Positions 26,569 through 35,134 of a stretch of 64,000 bases of DNA are shown here, piece after piece. The DNA comes from Coliplasma sp045538555 (GTDB taxonomy: Bacteria; Bacillota; Clostridia; Oscillospirales; CAG-382), in contig JAZSRP010000049.1 of assembly GCA_045538555.1 (NCBI GenBank), positions 124,001-188,000 on the forward strand, in the 5' to 3' direction. Position numbers and translations under genes: made by a program. Positions within the stretch are counted from its first letter, which is position 1, and every line of letters begins with the position of its first letter. Below the pieces are notes generated by a model. That model was not told the DNA's origin and searched no databases. It saw only the letters and a list, made by a program, of their open reading frames with translations.

Positions 26569-26597
26569 GTTGCGTGCGCAACAGTTGCATACGCAAC
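26569..26597 (+). promoter_or_regulatory. Tandem inverted-repeat operators for the MarR-family regulator
   Basis: Two copies of GTTGC-N4-GCAAC occur at 26569-26582 and 26584-26597, 15 bases apart centre to centre, covering the predicted transcription start. A further GTTGC half-site is at 26604-26608. MarR dimers bind such palindromes and commonly repress their own operon, so this is most likely an autoregulatory, ligand-relieved switch for the exporter. Confidence 0.75.
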
Positions 26598-26626
26598 AAA
26601 TCTGTTGCAAAAACGGAAGTGAATTT

Positions 26627-27070
26627 ATGCCAAAGATAATGAAATCCCTCAACAGGATCAGCCGCTGCCAGTCAATGTTCCGCAACGAAAGACTCAAAAG
26701 GGACAGTATATTGGGCTGTCATCATACCTTTGTTCTGGTGATATGCCGAAACCCGGGCAGCTCTCAGGATGAGCTGGCACGAGAGCTGTGCATCAACAAG
26801 AGCAATGTTACACGCACACTCAATCATCTTGAGGAAAACGGGTATATTGTACGTATTGCCGATGAGGAGGACAAGCGCAGAATACTTGTCTATCCAACCG
26901 AAAAAATGCTTGAGATACTTCCTGCGGTACGCAGCATTGCAAAGGAGTGGAACGAGCTTATCTCAAAAGATATTCCGGAGGAGGAACTGGCGGTGTTTTA
27001 CTCGGTGCTTAGCCGTATGGAGATCAGTGCAAAAAATGCAGTAGAAAACGAGGGAGAGAACGTCAAATGA
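26627..27070 (+). CDS. MarR-family transcriptional regulator
   Basis: 147 residues from 26627 (GGAAGTG upstream). Winged-helix core: SSQDELARELCINKSNVTRTLNHLEENGYIVR (~residues 45-76, given here in two joined parts: recognition helix NKSNVTRTLNHLEE, wing IADEEDKRRILVYPTEK). It lies directly upstream of two ABC exporter genes and overlaps the first by ATGA. The two palindromes over its own promoter suggest autoregulation. The inducing ligand cannot be told from the sequence, but exporter substrates are typical inducers. Confidence 0.92.
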   Translation: MPKIMKSLNRISRCQSMFRNERLKRDSILGCHHTFVLVICRNPGSSQDELARELCINKSNVTRTLNHLEENGYIVRIADEEDKRRILVYPTEKMLEILPAVRSIAKEWNELISKDIPEEELAVFYSVLSRMEISAKNAVENEGENVK

Positions 27071-28785
27071 AAATGGTGTTTGCATTCCTCAAGCCGTTCA
27101 GAAAAAGAATGACTCTTGGATTTGTTATCAAGGTCACAGGCACAGTTGCAGAGCTTTTGCTGCCGTTTTTGCTGACATATATTCTTGAAAATGTGATCGT
27201 CACGCAGGATGTCAACCGGATTTTGATTTTTGGAGCCGTGATGATTTTTTGGGCAGCTGTTGCCTGTGTGGGAAACATTGTGGCAAACCGAATGGCGGCA
27301 GGGGTCACAACAAGGTTTTCAAAAAAACTCAGAAAAGAACTTTTTACAAAAACCATGTACCTTTCAGCCCGTGAGACGGATGGTTTTACGATCCCCTCGC
27401 TGGAGTCGCGTATCACAACCGATACGTACAATGTACAAAATTTTGTGGGAATGATGCAAAGAATGGGTGTGCGTGCTCCCATCCTGCTTGTGGGAGGGAT
27501 CTCCATCACTCTGCTGATGGATTCGGCATTGGCTTTGGTGATGATCGCTACTCTGCCGTTGATATTTGTTACGGTGTACAGTATTTCCCGCAAGGGTGTC
27601 CCGCTATATTCGGGAGTGCAAAAATCCGTTGACAATATGGTGCGTGTTGTGCGTGAGGACATCCAAGGCATCCGTGTCATAAAGGCGCTTTCAAAAAACG
27701 AATACGAAAATCGCCGTTATGACCGTGTCAATGGAGAGCTTGCCCGCAAGGAACGTTATGCCGGCGTGATAATGGGCGTAGTCAATCCTGTCATGACCTT
27801 GCTGATGAACCTTGGAATCGCAGCAGTTGTGGCAGTAAGCGCATTTCGTGTATCGGACGGAACCTCATCTCCTGCAACTGTAATCGCGTTTATGCAGTAT
27901 TTTACATTGATTTCAATGGCAATGATGTCGCTGTCACGCATGTTTGTAATGTACACAAAGTGTGCCGCTTCAGCAAACAGAATTTCTGAGGTTGTCAATA
28001 CAGAGGATTCGTTTTTTGTTACAAACCCAAATGATATGGCATCTGACGGCAACCATATTGTGTTTGAAAATGTAACTTTCTCGTATTTTGGAAAAAAACC
28101 AAATCTAAAAAATATTTCTTTCAGTCTGAAAAAAGGCGGGACTCTCGGAATTATCGGCGCAACGGGAAGCGGCAAATCAACTCTTGTAAAATTGCTTTTG
28201 CGTTTTTATGAGACAGATGAAGGTTCCATAAGAATTAACGGCAGGGGTATAAAAAGCTTTTCCCGCCAAGAGCTGTCTTCCATGTTTGGCGTAGCACTTC
28301 AAAACGACTTTATATATGCCGATACTATCCGTGAAAATATTTGCTTTGGCAGAGATATCAAGGAATCAGAGGTGCACCGTGCCGCACAGATAGCACAGGC
28401 AGAGGAATTTATTACTGCTCTGTCGGATGGGTATGACCATATGCTGTCTTCCAAGGGAACCAATCTTTCGGGCGGACAGCGGCAGCGAGTTTTGATTGCA
28501 CGGGCGCTTGCCTCAAGGCCGGAGATACTTATTCTTGACGACGCATCGTCTGCGCTGGATTATAAAACCGATTCAAACCTTCGCACAGCTTTGAAAAATG
28601 AATTGTCTGACTCAACAGTTATCACCGTGGCACAACGTGTCAGCTCGGTGAAGGACTGTGATCTCATCATTGTGCTGGAGGAGGGTGAGGTTATCGGAAT
28701 TGGAAAACACGATGAACTGCTGAACACCTGCACACAGTACAAGGAGATCAGCGATTCTCAGATGGGAGGTGCTTTTGTTGACTGA
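27067..28785 (+). CDS. ABC exporter half-transporter, subunit with degenerate ATPase site
   Basis: 572 residues: six-helix exporter membrane domain (~1-300) and C-terminal nucleotide-binding domain (~330-565). Walker A is GATGSGKST and the signature LSGGQRQR is intact. Walker B reads ILILDDASS, with Asp where the catalytic Glu should be, and the switch histidine is Gln (VAQRVSS). This is the pattern of one half of a heterodimeric exporter of the BmrC/LmrC/TM287 kind, in which one of two ATP sites does not hydrolyse. It is coupled to marR upstream and to the partner subunit downstream. Likely a multidrug or lipid exporter; substrate unknown. Confidence 0.92.
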   Translation: MKMVFAFLKPFRKRMTLGFVIKVTGTVAELLLPFLLTYILENVIVTQDVNRILIFGAVMIFWAAVACVGNIVANRMAAGVTTRFSKKLRKELFTKTMYLSARETDGFTIPSLESRITTDTYNVQNFVGMMQRMGVRAPILLVGGISITLLMDSALALVMIATLPLIFVTVYSISRKGVPLYSGVQKSVDNMVRVVREDIQGIRVIKALSKNEYENRRYDRVNGELARKERYAGVIMGVVNPVMTLLMNLGIAAVVAVSAFRVSDGTSSPATVIAFMQYFTLISMAMMSLSRMFVMYTKCAASANRISEVVNTEDSFFVTNPNDMASDGNHIVFENVTFSYFGKKPNLKNISFSLKKGGTLGIIGATGSGKSTLVKLLLRFYETDEGSIRINGRGIKSFSRQELSSMFGVALQNDFIYADTIRENICFGRDIKESEVHRAAQIAQAEEFITALSDGYDHMLSSKGTNLSGGQRQRVLIARALASRPEILILDDASSALDYKTDSNLRTALKNELSDSTVITVAQRVSSVKDCDLIIVLEEGEVIGIGKHDELLNTCTQYKEISDSQMGGAFVD

Positions 28786-30583
28786 CGCAAAAAATGCACA
28801 AAAAAATGGAAAAAAGCGTGACACAAAAGCAATCATACTCAGATTGGGAAAATACGTATTTCAACAATGGCGCTTGTTTGTTCCTGCAGTGATCTTTACT
28901 CTGTTGGCAAACCAGCTTTCGCTCATGGGCCCCCGATATTCGGGAGCTGCCATTGACGCTATTGAGTTGTCAAGCGGTGTTGATTATACAACGGTGTGGA
29001 AAAACGTGACAGGAATGATAATCTGCTATGCACTTTCGGCATTGCTTTCCTATGTGCTTGCAGTCATAATGGTTCATTTAAGCCAGCGTATCATCTATAA
29101 GATGAGAAAACAGGTGTTTGAAAAGCTTAACACATTGCCTGTGGGATATTTTGATACTCATACCACAGGAGATATTATCAGCCACATATCATATGATATC
29201 GATACCATAAACAGCACACTTTCCCACGATCTTGTTCAGGTCATGACCAGTATTTATACCGTGGTGGGATCACTTGCATTTATGTGGCAGATATCAAAAC
29301 CGATGATACTCATTTTTGTGTTTACTGTGCCGGTGTCCATATTGTTTACAAGGTTCCGTTCAAAAAAAGTGCGCCCGCTGTTCCGTGCAAGGTCAAAAAA
29401 ATATGGTGAGCTCAACGGGTATGCCGAGGAAATGCTTTCGGGCACCCGCAGTATTCAGGCATATGGACGCCAGGAGGTTATCTCAAATCGCTTCAATGAG
29501 CGCAATGAGGATGCCATGAATGCCTATTACAACGCAGAGTATCAGGCGGCATTGCTGTTTCCATCCATCAATATGATCAACAACGTGTCAATCTCGTTGG
29601 TGGCAATATTTGGCGGTATCCTGTACATGTTCTCCCAAAACGAAACAGTTCTTGCGGGCTCCATGTTTTTTATCACCCTGGGCGGAGTGGCACAGTTTGT
29701 GCAGTATTCACGCAAATTTGCCGGCCCCATCAACGAGTTTTCAAATATACTTCACGAGTTTCAGTCAGCGTTTTCTGCGGCAGAGCGTGTGTTTCGTATT
29801 CTTGACGAATCTCCCGAACCTCTTGATTCAGAGAATGCGATTGAATTAAAGGATGTAAAAGGCCACGTGGAGATTGATGACGTTTCGTTTGGATACGTTG
29901 AAGATAAACCGATTCTCAAAAACGTTTCCGTAACAGTGAGTCCCGGAAAAACCATTGCTATCGTAGGGCCGACAGGTGCAGGAAAAACAACGGTGATCAA
30001 TTTGCTGATGCGGTTTTATGATCCAAATTTCGGTGAGATACGCATTGATGGAATTCCTGCAATGAATATCACCCGTTCCTCTCTGAGGCGAGCGTTTACC
30101 ATGGTGCTTCAGGACACGTGGCTGTTTTGCGGAACAATTTTTGACAACATAGTGTACGGCAAAGAAAATGCCACCATGGATGAGGTTGTGACAGCGGCAA
30201 AAGCCGCAAAAATTCATTCTTATATCGAATCGCTTCCCGATGGGTACAATACAGTGCTGTCTGATGATGGTGTAAATATCTCAAAAGGTCAGCGTCAGCT
30301 CATCACGATTGCCCGTGCGTTTTTGTCAGATGCTCCCATGCTGATTCTTGATGAAGCAACCTCAAACGTTGACTCACGCACCGAGATACAGATCCAGGAG
30401 GCAATGACCGAGCTGATGAAAGGCCGAACCTGTTTTGTCATCGCACACCGTTTGTCAACGATCCAAAATGCGGATCAGATCCTTGTGATACGTGATGGCA
30501 GAATCACGGAGCAGGGCAACCACGATCAGCTTTTGAGGCAGGGCGGTTTTTACAGTACGTTGTACAATTCCCAGTTTACTTAA
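28778..30583 (+). CDS. ABC exporter half-transporter, partner subunit with canonical Walker B
   Basis: About 601 residues if started at the TTG at 28778, eight bases after GGGAGG; a GTG at 28769 lies inside that site. It has a longer N-terminus than its partner, a membrane domain (~30-330) and a nucleotide-binding domain with Walker A GPTGAGKTT, Walker B MLILDEATS (catalytic Glu present) and switch His in VIAHRLST. The signature is altered to ISKGQRQL. Paired with the upstream subunit this gives one competent and one degenerate ATP site. The two genes overlap by 8 bases. Confidence 0.93.
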   Translation: MTDAKNAQKNGKKRDTKAIILRLGKYVFQQWRLFVPAVIFTLLANQLSLMGPRYSGAAIDAIELSSGVDYTTVWKNVTGMIICYALSALLSYVLAVIMVHLSQRIIYKMRKQVFEKLNTLPVGYFDTHTTGDIISHISYDIDTINSTLSHDLVQVMTSIYTVVGSLAFMWQISKPMILIFVFTVPVSILFTRFRSKKVRPLFRARSKKYGELNGYAEEMLSGTRSIQAYGRQEVISNRFNERNEDAMNAYYNAEYQAALLFPSINMINNVSISLVAIFGGILYMFSQNETVLAGSMFFITLGGVAQFVQYSRKFAGPINEFSNILHEFQSAFSAAERVFRILDESPEPLDSENAIELKDVKGHVEIDDVSFGYVEDKPILKNVSVTVSPGKTIAIVGPTGAGKTTVINLLMRFYDPNFGEIRIDGIPAMNITRSSLRRAFTMVLQDTWLFCGTIFDNIVYGKENATMDEVVTAAKAAKIHSYIESLPDGYNTVLSDDGVNISKGQRQLITIARAFLSDAPMLILDEATSNVDSRTEIQIQEAMTELMKGRTCFVIAHRLSTIQNADQILVIRDGRITEQGNHDQLLRQGGFYSTLYNSQFT

Positions 30584-30596
30584 AAAAACAAAAAAG

Positions 30597-30626
30597 AAAA
30601 GGAGCTGAAAAACAGCTCCTTTTTTG
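30597..30626. terminator. Bidirectional terminator between the ABC exporter and gap
   Basis: GGAGCTG (30601-30607) / CAGCTCC (30613-30619) with a 5-base loop, A run before and T run after; it serves the rightward ABC operon and the leftward gap gene. Confidence 0.9.
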
Positions 30627-30641
30627 TATGAAAAATATTAC

Positions 30642-31658
30642 TTATGCAAGCTCTGCAAAGTACTTGATGGTGCGAACCATCTGGCTGGTGTAGGAGTTTT
30701 CGTTGTCGTACCAGGAAACGGTCTGAACCTGATAGGTATCGTCGTCGATCTTGGTAACCATGGTCTGAGTAGCATCAAAGAGAGAGCCGTTGGTGATACC
30801 GATGATATCGGAAGAAACGAGCTGCTCCTCGGTGTAACCAAAGGAAGCGCTGGAAGCGGCCTTCATAGCAGCGTTGATGCCCTCTTTGGTAACGTCCTTG
30901 CCCTTAACAACAGAAACAAGAATGGTGGTAGAACCGGTGCAGGTGGGAACTCTCTGAGCAGAGCCGATGAGCTTGCCGTTGAGCTCGGGGATAACAAGAC
31001 CGATAGCTTTTGCAGCGCCGGTGCTGTTGGGAACGATATTTACAGCAGCAGCTCTTGCTCTTCTGAGGTCACCCTTTCTGTGGGGGCCGTCAAGAACCAT
31101 CTGGTCGCCTGTGTAAGCGTGAACGGTGGTCATGATACCGCTCTGGATGGGAGCGTAATCATTGAGCGCCTTTGCCATGGGAGCGAGGCAGTTGGTGGTG
31201 CAGGAAGCTGCAGAGATGATGGTGTCATCAGCGGAGAGAGTGTTCTCATTAACGCCAAATACGATGGTGGGAAGATCATTGCCTGCGGGAGCAGAGATAA
31301 CAACCTTCTTTGCGCCTGCTTTGATGTGAGCAGAAGCGTTTTCTTTGGAGGTGTAGAAGCCGGTGCACTCAAGAACAACGTCAACACCGAGCTCGCCCCA
31401 AGGAAGGTTCACAGCGTCTTTCTCAGCGTAGATGCGGATCTCTTTTCCTGCAACTTCGATAGCGCCTTCTTTTGCTACAACCTGAACGCACAGAGCGTAT
31501 CTGCCCTCTGCAGAGTCATACTTGAGAAGGTGAGCAAGCATTTTGGAATCGGTGAGATCGTTGATAGCAACGATTTCGTAGCCCTCTGCGCCAAACATCT
31601 GTCTGAAAGCGAGACGACCGATACGACCAAAGCCGTTAATTGCAACTTTTACTGACAT
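30642..31658 (-). CDS. gap: Glyceraldehyde-3-phosphate dehydrogenase
   Basis: 338 residues started at 31658 (GGAGG upstream). NAD-binding INGFGRIGRLAFRQ at the N-terminus, Asp34 in the AINDL context favouring NAD+, the active-site SCTTNCLAP with Cys153, the ARAAAVNIVPNSTGAAKA phosphate-binding region and WYDNENSY near the end. Glycolytic step between GAP and 1,3-bisphosphoglycerate. Strong codon bias indicates high expression. It is monocistronic; pgk and tpi are not adjacent. Confidence 0.97.
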   Translation of the reverse strand: MSVKVAINGFGRIGRLAFRQMFGAEGYEIVAINDLTDSKMLAHLLKYDSAEGRYALCVQVVAKEGAIEVAGKEIRIYAEKDAVNLPWGELGVDVVLECTGFYTSKENASAHIKAGAKKVVISAPAGNDLPTIVFGVNENTLSADDTIISAASCTTNCLAPMAKALNDYAPIQSGIMTTVHAYTGDQMVLDGPHRKGDLRRARAAAVNIVPNSTGAAKAIGLVIPELNGKLIGSAQRVPTCTGSTTILVSVVKGKDVTKEGINAAMKAASSASFGYTEEQLVSSDIIGITNGSLFDATQTMVTKIDDDTYQVQTVSWYDNENSYTSQMVRTIKYFAELA

Positions 31659-31695
31659 GGTATTTTTCCTCCGAAAAAATAAATTTTTTATATTC

Positions 31696-31710
31696 CTAAC
31701 CATAGGTTAG
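31696..31710. promoter_or_regulatory. Possible operator upstream of gap
   Basis: Perfect inverted repeat CTAACC-ATA-GGTTAG, 38 bases upstream of the gap ATG and just downstream of a TATAAA on the minus strand (near 31712-31717). The matching -35 box is weak (TTGTAA at 15 bases spacing). Probable repressor or activator site; no regulator gene is adjacent. Confidence 0.45.
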
Positions 31711-31735
31711 TTTATATCATTTTGGGAAAAATTAC

Positions 31736-31762
31736 AACATCATTTTTTGAAAAAATGATGTT
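31736..31762 (-). terminator. AT-rich hairpin at the end of the tatD/radical-SAM operon
   Basis: A 13-bp inverted repeat AACATCATTTTTT / AAAAAATGATGTT with one central base, overlapping the stop codon of the radical SAM gene. Followed on the minus strand by GTAATTTTT. Low GC makes it a weak terminator candidate. Confidence 0.45.
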
Positions 31763-32423
31763 AATTTGCAGGGGGGATTTGGTTATTATCGCTAATATAA
31801 CTACGAATCTTCAGCATTGCACCGCAGTTGGCGGCAATTTCGGCGCATTTTTGCAGCTCCGGTTCCGACAGAGTCTCTTTCACCACCGAAAAGAAAACCT
31901 GAGGGACAACCCCTTTGCATTGCTTTACAAAATCAAGCATTCCGTCAAAAGCATTTTCCCCAAAAACCGAGTGGCACAGCGCGTCATATCCGGACCTGTC
32001 AGGAGCATTGAGGGATACGGAAACCGTGTCCACAAGCCCTTTGAGGGCAGGGACAACATTTTTTCCTGTGATCATGTTTGCCTGCCCGTTGGTGTTGAGA
32101 CGGATGGGTATGTTGTACAGTTTTTTCAGCTCACCTGCTACTGCCACCAAAACGTCAAACCGACAGGTGGGCTCGCCGTAACCGCAAAAAACAAATTCCT
32201 TGCAATCATCAAAGATGATGTCTTTCACCGCATCAACAACTTCTTTGGCAGAGGGTTCTCTTTCAAGCCATAGTGGATCGCTGCCATATGCGGTGGAGCC
32301 GTTGTTTCGGAGACAAAACTCGCAGCTGTTGGTGCAGCGGTTTGTGATATTGAGATATATTCCGTTGTCTACACGGTATGCAAAAGTCAACGCTTTTTCA
32401 GACGCCAAATAGCTGTTTTGCAT
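31761..32423 (-). CDS. TatD-associated radical SAM protein
   Basis: 220 residues from the ATG at 32423, overlapping the tatD stop by 26 bases. The 4Fe-4S motif is CTNSCEFC (CX3CX2C, ~residues 30-37), and FCGYGEPTCR is the glycine-rich SAM-binding strand. This matches the radical SAM family that is regularly encoded next to TatD. It is a compact protein without a second cluster domain. The substrate is unknown. The ribosome site is weak, so expression probably depends on translational coupling to tatD. Confidence 0.85.
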   Translation of the reverse strand: MQNSYLASEKALTFAYRVDNGIYLNITNRCTNSCEFCLRNNGSTAYGSDPLWLEREPSAKEVVDAVKDIIFDDCKEFVFCGYGEPTCRFDVLVAVAGELKKLYNIPIRLNTNGQANMITGKNVVPALKGLVDTVSVSLNAPDRSGYDALCHSVFGENAFDGMLDFVKQCKGVVPQVFFSVVKETLSEPELQKCAEIAANCGAMLKIRSYISDNNQIPPAN

Positions 32424-33153
32424 TGTGTGCTGTGATCTTTTCCATGTACTCAAAATCAACACCTCTGATTTCTGCCAGTTTTTCCAGCGTCAACCTCATG
32501 TATCCGCTGTCGTTTCGTTTTCCTCTGTGGGGATGGGGTGTGAGGTAGGGACAATCGGTCTCCACAAGAATCCTGTCATCGGGGACGATGGATGCAACCT
32601 CCACGGGGTTTCTTGCGTTTTTAAAGGTGACTGTACCCGAAAAAGAGATATACCACCCGCGGTCAAGCAAAACCTTTGCTGTTTCAGCACTGCCGGAAAA
32701 GGAATGAAAAACACCCCTTACATCGTGCCTGCAAACGCAATCAAGACAATCTCCGACGGACTCCCGCTGATGGATAATGACGGGGATATCAAGCTCTTTT
32801 GCCATTTCAAGCTGCTTTTCAAAAACAAAAATCTGTTTTTCTCTATTTTCGTTGCCGTAGTGGTAGTCAAGCCCGATTTCTCCCAGAGCCACCGCTTTTT
32901 TGTGATTCAGGAGAGAGCGCACGGTGTCAAACGTTTCTTCTGTGCAGTTATCTGCCTCGTGGGGATGAATGCCTACCGATGCGTATACAAACGAAAACTT
33001 TTCCGCAAGCAAGAGCGAGTTTTTTGAGGTCTGTATATCGCATCCAACATTTATGATGTTTGTGACACCATGCTCGTTGAAAAGCGAGAGAAGCAGTTCC
33101 TCGCGTACCTCGTCAAAAGCACTGTCATCATAGTGTGCGTGGGAATCAAACAT
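32398..33153 (-). CDS. tatD: TatD family metal-dependent hydrolase (DNase)
   Basis: 251 residues, the normal length. The metal-binding N-terminal MFDSHAHYDD, GEIGLDYHYG, PVIIHQRES, GVFHSFSG and ETDCPYLTPHP motifs of the TatD TIM barrel are all present. TatD proteins are Mg-dependent 3'-5' exonucleases implicated in DNA repair and quality control. It begins one base after the metG stop codon, a common metG-tatD order in Firmicutes. Confidence 0.95.
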   Translation of the reverse strand: MFDSHAHYDDSAFDEVREELLLSLFNEHGVTNIINVGCDIQTSKNSLLLAEKFSFVYASVGIHPHEADNCTEETFDTVRSLLNHKKAVALGEIGLDYHYGNENREKQIFVFEKQLEMAKELDIPVIIHQRESVGDCLDCVCRHDVRGVFHSFSGSAETAKVLLDRGWYISFSGTVTFKNARNPVEVASIVPDDRILVETDCPYLTPHPHRGKRNDSGYMRLTLEKLAEIRGVDFEYMEKITAHNAKQLFGV

Positions 33154-33154
33154 T

Positions 33155-35107
33155 TTATCTTACCTTGCTGCCGGGAGCAACGTTGTCATCTGCAAACAAA
33201 ACCTTTACACCGTCCGGTGTATCCGCGGCAAGAATCATACCGTTACTTTCGATGCCCCTCAGTTTTGCGGGCTTGAGGTTGGCAACAAGAACCACCTTTT
33301 TGCCGATGAGCTGATCGGGGGTATAATAATTGGCAATTCCGGATACCACTTGACGGACCTCGTCGCCGATATCAACCTGAAGCAACAACAGCTTGTCGCT
33401 CTTTTCAACCTTTTGGCACTCTTTTACCATACCGACCTTGAGCTGAACCTTTGCAAAATCCTCGATGCCGATCAGCTCTGCGGGCTTTTCCTCTGCCTTT
33501 TCCTTTTGCGCCGCTTTTTTTGCTTCCTTCATCTTTGCCTCGTGCTTTTTGATGAGCTCATCAAGAAATTTTTTCTCGTCAATCCTTGCAAAAAGCATGG
33601 GGATATCACCGATTTCATTGCCCTCGCAACGGTAATCATAGCAAATAGAGGAGTCAAAATCAGCATCGTCACAGACACCAAAAACTCCGTTGACCTTTTT
33701 GACAGTGGAGGGCATAATGGGTGTGAGAAGGAGAGTGCATATTCTGATGCTGTCCACCAGATTTGACATAACGTCAGCCAGTTGTGCTCTCTTGGTATCG
33801 TCCTTTGCAAGTGCCCAGGGCGTTGTCTCGTCAATGTATTTGTTGCAGGATTTCAGCGCATTGAAAATAGCGGCATCTGCATCAGCGATGAGATACTTGT
33901 CGTACTTTGAGATCGCTTCCTCAACGTACCCTTTTACGGAATTTTTTAGAGTGACGGCAAACTCGTCGTCGTTTCCGCTGTTTTTGGGGATAACTCCGCC
34001 AAAATATTGCTTGATCATTGCTCCGGTACGGGAAACAAGGTTTCCGTAGGTGTTTGCAAGGTCCGTGTTGGTGCGCTTGATTAGATTCTCGTATGTGATG
34101 GATCCGTCGTTGTAGTATCCCATCTCTGCCAGCAGATAGTGTCTGACGGGATCAAGCCCAAAGTCCTGGATAAGCTCGTCGCCGTATATAACATTCCCTT
34201 TGGATTTGCTCATCTTGTCCTCGCCAAAGAGTAGCCAGGGATGTCCCAGAATCTGCTTGGGCAGAGGAAGTCCCAGAGACATGAGAATAACAGGCCAGTA
34301 GATGGTGTGGAATCTGACAATATCCTTTCCGATAACCTGCAGATCGGCGGGCCAAAGCTTGCCAAACTGCTCGTCGCTGCCGTCAGGATCATACCCGATA
34401 GCGGTGATATAATTGGAGAGCGCGTCGATCCATACATAGATGACGTGTCCCTTGTCAAACTCAACGGGAATACCCCAGTCAAAGCTGGTGCGGGAAACAC
34501 AGAGATCCTGCAGCCCGGGTTTGATAAAATTATTCAGCATCTCGTTTTTGCGGGATGCGGGTGTGATGACGTCCTCGGAGCTTTCAAAAAACTCAATGAG
34601 GCGGTCTGTGTATTTTGAGAGCTTGAGAAAATACGCCTCTTCCTTTGCTCTGACGCACTTTCTACCGCAATCGGGGCAGCAACCGTCAACCAACTGAGTG
34701 TCAGTCCAAAAAGACTCACAAGGGGTGCAGTAATTGCCTTCGTACGCACCCTTGTATATGTCGCCATTATCATAGAGCTTTTTAAATATTTTTTGTACCG
34801 CTTTGACGTGAATATCGTCGGTAGTGCGTATAAACCTGTCATAGCTTACGTCAAAATCGTCCCAGATCTGACGGATGACACCTGCCACCTCGTCAACGTA
34901 CTGCTGTGGAGTGATGCCTTTTTTCTCGGCCTCCTGCTGTATCTTTTGACCGTGCTCATCGGTGCCGGTGAGGAAAAAAACGTCGTATCCCCTCATTCTT
35001 TTGTATCTTGCAATGGCATCGGTAAGAACCGCCTCAAAAACGTTGCCGATATGGGGTTTTTTGGAGGTGTATGCAATGGCAGTTGTTATATAAAATTTTT
35101 CTTTCAT
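33155..35107 (-). CDS. metG: Methionyl-tRNA synthetase
   Basis: 650 residues; start at 35107 chosen because AAGGAG lies 9 bases upstream. Class I synthetase: KKPHIGN (HIGH-type motif, ~16-22), a CTPCESF...CCPDCGRKC zinc knuckle (~125-150), DKMSKSKGN (KMSKS, ~300) and a C-terminal tRNA-binding OB-fold domain (~545-650, beginning GIEDFAKVQLKVG). A Lys/Ala/Glu-rich linker (~505-540) connects the domains. No T-box leader is present; it lies inside an operon. Confidence 0.96.
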   Translation of the reverse strand: MKEKFYITTAIAYTSKKPHIGNVFEAVLTDAIARYKRMRGYDVFFLTGTDEHGQKIQQEAEKKGITPQQYVDEVAGVIRQIWDDFDVSYDRFIRTTDDIHVKAVQKIFKKLYDNGDIYKGAYEGNYCTPCESFWTDTQLVDGCCPDCGRKCVRAKEEAYFLKLSKYTDRLIEFFESSEDVITPASRKNEMLNNFIKPGLQDLCVSRTSFDWGIPVEFDKGHVIYVWIDALSNYITAIGYDPDGSDEQFGKLWPADLQVIGKDIVRFHTIYWPVILMSLGLPLPKQILGHPWLLFGEDKMSKSKGNVIYGDELIQDFGLDPVRHYLLAEMGYYNDGSITYENLIKRTNTDLANTYGNLVSRTGAMIKQYFGGVIPKNSGNDDEFAVTLKNSVKGYVEEAISKYDKYLIADADAAIFNALKSCNKYIDETTPWALAKDDTKRAQLADVMSNLVDSIRICTLLLTPIMPSTVKKVNGVFGVCDDADFDSSICYDYRCEGNEIGDIPMLFARIDEKKFLDELIKKHEAKMKEAKKAAQKEKAEEKPAELIGIEDFAKVQLKVGMVKECQKVEKSDKLLLLQVDIGDEVRQVVSGIANYYTPDQLIGKKVVLVANLKPAKLRGIESNGMILAADTPDGVKVLFADDNVAPGSKVR

Positions 35108-35134
35108 GTCAATTATCTCCTTTTTCAAAAGAAG

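Noticed and set aside
30624..31655. A 343-codon open frame on the plus strand opposite gap
   Set aside because: Antisense shadow of gap; starts in the terminator and lacks any recognisable domain.
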